DNA of 64,000 bases, from contig CAJFGS010000002.1 of the NCBI GenBank assembly GCA_904377855.1, positions 38,534 to 102,533 of the forward strand, written 5' to 3'. Numbering within the stretch: position 1 is the stretch's first letter; the number at the start of each line of letters is the position of its first letter. The notes beneath the pieces were generated by a model. The model was not told where the DNA came from and made no database searches. It saw only the letters and a program-made list of their open reading frames with translations. Of this stretch, positions 58,435 through 64,000 are shown one piece after another. A program made the position numbers and the translations under genes. The DNA comes from Candidatus Avimonas merdigallinarum. GTDB taxonomy: Bacteria; Bacillota; Clostridia; Oscillospirales; Acutalibacteraceae.

Positions 58435-60660
58435 ATGGAACGGCCTCTGGCGGTCCTCGGCTTTTCCTTTTTCCTGGCGCTGACCCTGGGCTCCCTTTTG
58501 ACGCTGAACCTCACCCTGGCGCTGGCGGCGCTCTGCCTGCTGGCCTTCGCGGTGGGGCTTTGCCTTCGTCCCCTGCGGGATAACAAGCGGCTTATGGCGG
58601 CACTTTTGGCAGCCCTGGCCGCTTTTTCCGTCCTCGGCGTGAAGGAAGCGCTGATGTTCCGCCCGCTCCAGCAGTGGGACGGGAAGACGGTGCATCTGAA
58701 ACTCCAGGCGCTGAATTACTCCACCGACCCGGACGATCGGATCGGTATCGGGGTCAAGGTGCTGGAGGGCGACCTCCCGGCCGGAACCAAGCTGGCCTTG
58801 AATGCGGCGGCCTGGGGGATCGACTGCGAGCCGTACGATATCCTGGAGGGGGATTTCGTGGTGGAAGCCCTCCGGGAGGACGGGGAGGAGCGGATTTTCC
58901 ATTATTCCAAATCGCTGGGCATCCTGCTGAACATCGTCCCGGCGGACTACGACGCGGAGGAAAGCATCGACGTGACGGCGCCGCAAAGCCGCCCGTTTAT
59001 GGCGTCGATCCTCGCGCTCCGCCGCGCGGCAAGGCTGGAGATTTATTCGCAGCCGGGGATGGAGGACGAACGGGATGTCATGGCGGGGATGGCGTTCGGC
59101 TTCAAGAGCGGGATTTCCACGGAGACCACCCGCATGTTCCGCGCGCTGGGCGTGTCCCATCTCCTCGCGGTGTCCGGGCTGCATACCGCGCTGCTCGCCC
59201 AGGCGATGCTGGCGCTTCTCCGCTTCCTGAAGACGCCCCGGAAAACGGCGTCCCTGCTGACGGCGGGGTTTGTGCTGCTCTTCGTGGCGCTGACCGGCTT
59301 CACGCCTTCCGCCGTGCGGGCCGGGGTGATGAGCATGGTGATGCTCCTCGGCCTGCTGTTCGGGCGGGAGCCGGACAGCCTGAATTCCCTGGGGCTTGCG
59401 CTGCTGGTCATCGCCCTGCCCAACCCGTATGCGGCGTGCGATGTGGGCCTGCTGCTTTCGGCCGCCGCGACCTTCGGCATCTTGGTGCTCCACCCGCCAA
59501 TGAAGCGGGCGACGGCCGACCGGCTGAAGGAAAAGGGCGGCGCGTATGCCCTGCTCGCCCGGCCGGTGAACGCGGTGATGGTCACGCTGGCGGCGACTCT
59601 GCCGACCCTGCCGGTCATTTTGGTGACCTTCGGGACCATTTCCCTGATTTCTCCCCTCGCCAACCTGCTGATGGTGCCGGTTTCCTCGGTGGTGACGGTC
59701 GCGACCTGCCTGGGCGCCTTCCTGGGGCTGGCCGATGTGCCCTTCCTGACGGAGGGCGCTTTCTGGGTCGGCAGGATGGCATGCCGCCTTCTGCTTGGGA
59801 TCGGCCGGGCGCTGTTCTCCCTGCCGGTGGTGTCGGTGGAAGCGGAACGGCTGTTCCTTTTGATAGGGATCCCGGCGGCGCTGGGGCTGGTATTCTTGGG
59901 ATACCGCCTGCTGGGAAAACGGGGGCTCCGGTTCACGGCGCTCTGGTCGGTTATCGCGCTGCTCGGCGGGGTGATCGCAAACGGCGTGTTTATGCATGGC
60001 GTGACCACCCTGACCGTGCTGCCCTCTTACGGCAGTTCGACCGCGGCGCTGCTGGAACGGGACGGGCGGATCGGCGTCATCGTCATGGGCGGGGAGGAAG
60101 CCGGCTGGGCCGCGGCCTATGCGCTGCGCAGCGGGGCGGCCTCCTGTGTGGACTTCCTGCTGATCGCCAATCCGGACGACGGCAGCGCCTTTACCTCCCC
60201 GCTGATTGCCGGCAGCACCGGGATCGAGACCCTGATTACGGTGAGCGGGAGCAAATACCGCCACACGCTGGAAGCGCTGCCGGTGCGGGGCGAAACCCTG
60301 TATCTGGACGCTGGGGCGGTCGCTTTCTGGAACGACTGCCGCGCCGAACGGCTGGAGGACGGGTTCCTCCGGCTGACCATCGGGGAGACGCGGTTCCTGT
60401 TCTGCCCGCCGGGCGGCGACGCTTCCCAGCTGACGCCTTCCCAGAGGCAGACCAATCTGGCGCTGTTCTCCGGCGCGGCACCGCGCAACGTATCTTCGCT
60501 CACCACCCAGGCCGGCGTGCTTTCGGTGGAGGAGGAAATGCTTCCCTTTGCGGAAAAGGGCGTGCCGCGGGGGATCTACCCGGTGGAAAATACGGCGGAA
60601 GAGAAGGTCGTCGCCTATACCCGGGGCGCCGGGGACGTAATGTTTGCCCGCTTCGGATAG
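58435..60660 (+). CDS. comEC: ComEC/Rec2 family DNA channel protein with degenerate C-terminal domain
   Basis: 741 aa. N-terminal helices and OB-like part, then the Competence domain with HLLAVSGLHTALLAQ (the SGLH signature), GFTPSAVRAGVMSMVML and about ten membrane helices. ComEC passes single-stranded DNA into the cell. After about residue 515 the region that should be the metallo-beta-lactamase nuclease has strand order preserved (TLTVLPSYGSSTAALLER, IGVIVMGG) but no HxHxDH; LLIANPDDGS near 575 stands at its place, so metal binding is probably lost. No comEA is adjacent. ATG 58435 with GGAGGGG upstream. Confidence 0.88.
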   Translation: MERPLAVLGFSFFLALTLGSLLTLNLTLALAALCLLAFAVGLCLRPLRDNKRLMAALLAALAAFSVLGVKEALMFRPLQQWDGKTVHLKLQALNYSTDPDDRIGIGVKVLEGDLPAGTKLALNAAAWGIDCEPYDILEGDFVVEALREDGEERIFHYSKSLGILLNIVPADYDAEESIDVTAPQSRPFMASILALRRAARLEIYSQPGMEDERDVMAGMAFGFKSGISTETTRMFRALGVSHLLAVSGLHTALLAQAMLALLRFLKTPRKTASLLTAGFVLLFVALTGFTPSAVRAGVMSMVMLLGLLFGREPDSLNSLGLALLVIALPNPYAACDVGLLLSAAATFGILVLHPPMKRATADRLKEKGGAYALLARPVNAVMVTLAATLPTLPVILVTFGTISLISPLANLLMVPVSSVVTVATCLGAFLGLADVPFLTEGAFWVGRMACRLLLGIGRALFSLPVVSVEAERLFLLIGIPAALGLVFLGYRLLGKRGLRFTALWSVIALLGGVIANGVFMHGVTTLTVLPSYGSSTAALLERDGRIGVIVMGGEEAGWAAAYALRSGAASCVDFLLIANPDDGSAFTSPLIAGSTGIETLITVSGSKYRHTLEALPVRGETLYLDAGAVAFWNDCRAERLEDGFLRLTIGETRFLFCPPGGDASQLTPSQRQTNLALFSGAAPRNVSSLTTQAGVLSVEEEMLPFAEKGVPRGIYPVENTAEEKVVAYTRGAGDVMFARFG

Positions 60661-60706
60661 GAAGCGGCAGGACAGGCATCGAATCGAAGAATAGAAAGGA
60701 AACGCC

Positions 60707-61771
60707 ATGCAGCTGACCGAAACCGAGCTGAAAAAACAGCTGAAAGAAGGCAATTTCGCGCGGGTATACTTCCTGTACGGGGAGGAAAGCTACCTGACCG
60801 CCCATTATGCGGCGCAGATTGCGGCCAAGGTGCCGGGCGATACCGCCCTGGCCGAATTCAACCTGCAGAAGTTCGACGGGCAGTCCTGCACGGCGGACGA
60901 AATCGAGGACGCTGCCGAAGCGCTGCCGGTCATGGCCGACAGGAAATGCGTGGTGGTGCGGGACTTTGACGTCGCCTCCGCCGGGGCCGCGGCGCAGGAG
61001 CGCATCCTGTCGCTGGTGAAGGAGCCGCCCGAAGACTGCGTGCTGGTCTTCTGGTTGGACGGGGTGGAAGCCGACGTAAAGAAAAACGCCCGGTGGAAGG
61101 CCTTCCTCTCCGCGGTGGACAAGGCGGGCGCGGCGGTGTATTTCCCACGGAAAACGGCGGGGGACATCGCAAAGCTGCTTTGCAGCGGCGCGTCCCGGCG
61201 CGGCTGTTCCCTGAGCGCGGAAAACGCCCGCCGGATGCTGGAACGCTGCGGCAGCGACCTCAACCTCCTGCTGGGGGAGCTGGATAAGCTGTGCGCCTAT
61301 GCGGACGGCCGGGAAATCACCCGGGAGGACATCGAAACCCTGGGGGTGCAGAACCTCGAGGCCTCGGTTTTCGACCTGTCCAAGGCGCTTGTGCAGGGAA
61401 GCTATACCAAGGCGTACTCCATCCTTCACCGCCTGTCCGCCATGCGGGAGGAGCCGGTGGCGGTGCTGGCGGTGCTGTCCGGCGCCTATGCCGATCTGTA
61501 CCGCGCCAAGATCGCGCGGGCGGCCGGCCAGCAGGCGGAGAGCCTGGCGGTGGACTTCGCCTACCGGGGGAAGGAATTCCGCCTGCGCAATGCCGCCCGG
61601 GACAGCGCCCCGATCCCTCTGCCGGTCCTCCGGGAAAGCCTGGAGATCCTCGCGGACGCGGACCGGATGCTGAAATCCTCCCGCACCGATAAATGGGTGG
61701 TGCTGGAGCAGACGGCGGCCAAGCTGATTTTGGCGTCCCGGACCGGCGGGCGGCCGGCCGGGAATCCGTGA
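60707..61771 (+). CDS. holA: DNA polymerase III delta subunit
   Basis: 354 aa. FARVYFLYGEESYL start (HolA N-terminus), VVVRDFD, FWLDGVEADVKKNARWKA, RRMLERCGSDLNLLLGELDKLCAY and the C-terminal collar helices. HolA opens the beta clamp as the wrench of the clamp loader. GAAAGGAAAC precedes the ATG. comEC-holA order is common in Firmicutes. Confidence 0.96.
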   Translation: MQLTETELKKQLKEGNFARVYFLYGEESYLTAHYAAQIAAKVPGDTALAEFNLQKFDGQSCTADEIEDAAEALPVMADRKCVVVRDFDVASAGAAAQERILSLVKEPPEDCVLVFWLDGVEADVKKNARWKAFLSAVDKAGAAVYFPRKTAGDIAKLLCSGASRRGCSLSAENARRMLERCGSDLNLLLGELDKLCAYADGREITREDIETLGVQNLEASVFDLSKALVQGSYTKAYSILHRLSAMREEPVAVLAVLSGAYADLYRAKIARAAGQQAESLAVDFAYRGKEFRLRNAARDSAPIPLPVLRESLEILADADRMLKSSRTDKWVVLEQTAAKLILASRTGGRPAGNP

Positions 61772-61784
61772 GGAGGGAAAGCGC

Positions 61785-62444
61785 TTGATCCGCGTGCGGG
61801 AAGCCATTGTGGTGGAAGGAAAATACGATAAAATCCGCTTGGAGTCGGTGGTGGACGGGCTGATTATCGAAACCAACGGGTTCCGTATCTTCAAGGATAA
61901 GGAGCAGAGGGACTTCCTGCGCCGCCTGGCGGCGGAGCGGGGCCTGCTGGTGCTGACCGACAGCGATGCGGCCGGCTTTGTGATCCGCAGCCATCTGGCC
62001 GGGTTTATCCCGCCGGACGAGATAAAGCACGCGTTTGTGCCCGAGATCCGCGGCAAGGAGCGGCGGAAGGCCGCCCCCTCCAAAGAAGGGCTTTTGGGGG
62101 TGGAAGGGATGGACGGCGAGACGCTGCGCACCGCGCTCCTGCGCGCCGGGGCGACGGTATTGGACGGCGCGCCGGGGGAGGAAAGCGGCCGGCCGGGCTC
62201 CCCGGCAGGCGCCCCGCTTTCCCGTCTCGATTTATACGAAGCGGGGCTGATCGGCGCGCCGGACAGCGCCTCCAAGCGGGAAAGGCTGCTTGTGCGGCTT
62301 GGCCTTCCCCGGCGGCTTTCCACCGGCCGGCTGCTTACCGTCCTCCAGGGTTCGCTCAGCCGGGAGGATTTCCGGAAGCTGGCGGAGGAGATGACAGCGA
62401 CAGAGGCGGCGGAGGGAAGTTCGGGCAGCAAAGAAGGCGGCTGA
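61785..62444 (+). CDS. rnmV: Ribonuclease M5-like toprim protein
   Basis: 219 aa. Toprim core: EAIVVEGKYDK (catalytic Glu) and LTDSDAAGFVIRSHLAG (the DxD pair), with ETNGFRIF and KHAFVPE as in RNase M5, which matures 5S rRNA. The C-terminal half is the DUF4093 part. It starts at a TTG with GGAGGG upstream. Canonical RNase M5 has TDPDxxG; here it is TDSDAAG, within family variation. No ksgA follows. Confidence 0.85.
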   Translation: MIRVREAIVVEGKYDKIRLESVVDGLIIETNGFRIFKDKEQRDFLRRLAAERGLLVLTDSDAAGFVIRSHLAGFIPPDEIKHAFVPEIRGKERRKAAPSKEGLLGVEGMDGETLRTALLRAGATVLDGAPGEESGRPGSPAGAPLSRLDLYEAGLIGAPDSASKRERLLVRLGLPRRLSTGRLLTVLQGSLSREDFRKLAEEMTATEAAEGSSGSKEGG

Positions 62445-62499
62445 AAAGACAGGGCGGGGTTTTGTCGAAAAGAAAAATCCGAAAATTTGCAAAAAGCGC

Positions 62500-62528
62500 T
62501 TGCAATTTGCAGGGGGATGCTATATAAT
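62500..62528 (+). promoter_or_regulatory. Promoter of the initiator tRNA region
   Basis: TTGCAA (62500-62505), a 17-nt spacer and TATAAT (62523-62528), 34 bp before the first tRNA copy. Confidence 0.85.
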
Positions 62529-62562
62529 AATCAAGCACCCGGAACACCGGGCGCAGGAATAT

Positions 62563-62606
<44 letters not shown>

Positions 62607-62697
62607 CGATTGACGGATAAAATTCGTTTTTCATGTTCACATTACAACACATCATATTTGCATAGCGTTCCGAGTCTTCTTTCAAAAATCAATATAT

Positions 62698-62774
<77 letters not shown>

Positions 62775-62778
62775 AGTA

Positions 62779-62811
62779 ATGTGACCGATTTTACTGTCGG
62801 TCACATTTTTC
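62779..62811 (+). terminator. Terminator of the initiator tRNA
   Basis: AATGTGACCGA (62779-62789) and TCGGTCACATT (62797-62807), then TTT. Confidence 0.9.
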
Positions 62812-62812
62812 T

Positions 62813-62841
62813 TAGTATTCATGCGGGTTTGCGGGCTTTTT
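62813..62841. repeat. 29-bp motif shared with the tRNA-Gln element end
   Basis: Matches 43272-43300 with two differences (ATTCATGCGGGTTT core, CGGGCTTTTT end). Both copies lie downstream of a tRNA gene in an element scar. Confidence 0.65.
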
Positions 62842-62908
62842 CCCGTTCTCAAAAAAGATAGTTGACCCATTACTGTCATCCCCGTTTTCAGAGATATCTG
62901 CAAAGCGA

Positions 62909-62954
62909 AGCGGAGTTTTCACCTGATTTTTCAGGCTGGGAACTCCGCTTTTTT
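62909..62954 (+). terminator. Terminator after the tRNA/element end
   Basis: AGCGGAGTT (62909-62917) and AACTCCGCT (62941-62949) enclose an inner CCTGA/TCAGG hairpin, followed by TTTTT. Confidence 0.8.
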
Positions 62955-62978
62955 GCGTTTACCACTCTTTTTTCCCGT

Positions 62979-63004
62979 TGTCGGAAGTGTAGAAGTTTCC
63001 GACA
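62979..63004. repeat. Short inverted repeat before the transposase
   Basis: TGTCGGAA (62979-62986) and TTCCGACA (62997-63004). It could be an operator or relate to an insertion-sequence end; not resolved. Confidence 0.4.
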
Positions 63005-63214
63005 GTTATATAGATAGATTAACGAAAGCACCAAATGGCTTAATTTCAAACCCTCAAAATACAAGGGGGTAGTGCGCCCTTTTTTAGAACCGCTCCGGCT
63101 GAATGGCCGGGGCGTGTATAGTATCATGAGAAAGGTAAGTAAAAAGATTCAGGACATAGGTAAGTTAAAGGAATAAAATGAACAGGAGAACAACTGAAAA
63201 AGGAGGTCTTCTGT

Positions 63215-64000
63215 TTGAGTTGGAAGGAGAGTACAGCAGTGGAACAGAGAAAAGAATTCATACAGGAATATCTGGCAGGGAAAGCAGACAGTTTTAAGGC
63301 CCTCTGCCATAAATACGGAATATCAGAGAAAACAGGACACAAGTGGAAAAACCGATTTTTTGAATATGGATATGCAGGACTTTGTGACCGAAGCAGAGCG
63401 CCGGAGAACAGCCCGTCTAAGCTGGATGAGGATACGGTGATACGGTTAATTAAACTGCGGACGGCACATCCGACTTGGGGACCTAAGAAGATAGCAGTGT
63501 TGTATCAAAAGGCATATCCGGAAGAACAGGTGCCATCTGAAAGCAGTATTTACCGCGTGTTAGGGAAAGCCGGACTGATTCAGCGCAGACAGGTTCGTAC
63601 CGTGCAGCCTGATCCGTCCCGTATGAGAAAATATGTTAAGGCTACCAATCCCAACGATGTATGGACGGTAGATTTTAAGGGATGGTGGTATTCACAGGGG
63701 GAAAAGTGCCTTCCGTTGACAGTAAGGGACTTAGCCAGCAAATATATTTTGGATATCCGTCTTATGCAAAGTGGCACAGCTGAAGCAGTAAAAGCTGTAT
63801 TCGAAAAACTATTCCAGCGTTATGGTATGCCCAGAGTAATCCGAAGCGACAACGGGGTTCCTTTTGCTGTAAACTGCAGTCCTCTGGGACTCACCAGGCT
63901 CAGTGCATGGTGGGTCTATCTTGGGATACGCCCCGACCGTACAGATCCCGGATCCCCCACGCAAAACGGCTCTCATGAGCGAATGCACGCAGACCTCAGC
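63215..64000 (+). CDS. DDE transposase (IS481/IS3-like), 3' cut by window edge
   Basis: 262 codons visible, open to the window end. An N-terminal helix-turn-helix region (RKEFIQEYLAGKADSFKAL, YGISEKTGHKWKNRF) is followed by an rve-type integrase core with the DDE residues in WTVDFKGWW, IRSDNGVPF and SHERMHADL. Start is a TTG 8 nt after AAGGAGG; no ATG lies near. GC is lower than the core genes, as expected for a mobile element. Terminal inverted repeats cannot be paired because the right end is missing. Confidence 0.88.
   Translation, partial: MSWKESTAVEQRKEFIQEYLAGKADSFKALCHKYGISEKTGHKWKNRFFEYGYAGLCDRSRAPENSPSKLDEDTVIRLIKLRTAHPTWGPKKIAVLYQKAYPEEQVPSESSIYRVLGKAGLIQRRQVRTVQPDPSRMRKYVKATNPNDVWTVDFKGWWYSQGEKCLPLTVRDLASKYILDIRLMQSGTAEAVKAVFEKLFQRYGMPRVIRSDNGVPFAVNCSPLGLTRLSAWWVYLGIRPDRTDPGSPTQNGSHERMHADLS

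Noticed and set aside
62463..62469. Spo0A box (TGTCGAA) upstream of the initiator tRNA
   Set aside because: A 7-base match is expected several times by chance in a window of this size; no supporting context.
62888..63127. 79-codon minus-strand frame before the transposase
   Set aside because: Spans a terminator hairpin and an inverted repeat, with no family pattern.

Overview
The window is GC-rich (my reading, well above 55 percent) Firmicute chromosome. A Spo0A-type regulator, RNase M5, a T-box leader on thrS, LytR-CpsA-Psr proteins, an energy-coupling-factor (ECF) vitamin transporter and several Clostridia-typical DUF families (DUF1540, DUF5711, DUF6514) point to a spore-forming anaerobic clostridium of the Oscillospiraceae/Ruminococcaceae type. 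That placement is inference from gene content; no 16S gene is present. Many genes start with TTG or GTG behind strong AGGAGG-type ribosome binding sites.

Layout. 1-4.5 kb: the end of an unknown gene, a MYG1-type protein, T-box plus thrS, and an O6-methylguanine repair protein. 4.7-9.5 kb: tRNA-Gly, a small membrane protein, galE, and divergently a sugar nucleotidyltransferase plus sugar kinase pair joined by an ATGA overlap. 9.5-18.7 kb: a DEAD-box helicase, a large gene-poor gap, a G5/3D cell-wall protein behind a perfect promoter and a long structured leader, DegV, then an ECF sigma/anti-sigma pair flanked by two LytR-CpsA-Psr proteins. 19-24.3 kb: a PrsA/SurA-like lipoprotein and a ferrous-iron locus (DtxR-type regulator, feoA, feoA, feoB, Cys-rich accessory protein) with three copies of a GTTAG-N6-CTAAY operator. 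24.7-38.8 kb: uridine phosphorylase, ruvC-ruvA-DUF3795-ruvB-rlmA, glmM, a methyltransferase, ecfA1-ecfA2-ecfT-truA, a DUF5711 protein, cvpA and a CDP-alcohol phosphatidyltransferase. 38.8-42.1 kb: a ClpE-like unfoldase and uppP.

42.3-48.2 kb is the accessory part: a tRNA cluster (Gly, Arg, His, Gln), a duplicated 3' end of tRNA-Gln, an integrase 3' remnant next to it, short AT-rich genes, a hairpin repeat with a second partial copy, decayed and intact DUF1801 genes, a MarR gene with a palindromic operator, an ImmA/IrrE peptidase gene and a promoter with a LexA-type box in its spacer. 48.2-62.5 kb returns to core content: a second MarR gene, DUF1540, an ArsR-type metal sensor, a Usp-like protein, an orphan ECF S component, DUF6514 plus Spo0A, YbaK, a lipoprotein, typA, a phosphoribosyltransferase, ComEC with a degenerate C-terminal domain, holA and an RNase M5-like gene. 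62.5-64 kb has a truncated and a complete initiator tRNA, then a DDE transposase running off the end.

No single undescribed system is obvious. The most notable signals are the three-site iron operator set, the SOS-type promoter beside the ImmA gene, the tRNA-linked element scars at two places sharing a 29-bp end motif, the Spo0A protein with an altered acidic pocket, the ComEC protein lacking metal ligands and the structured leader before the 3D protein.
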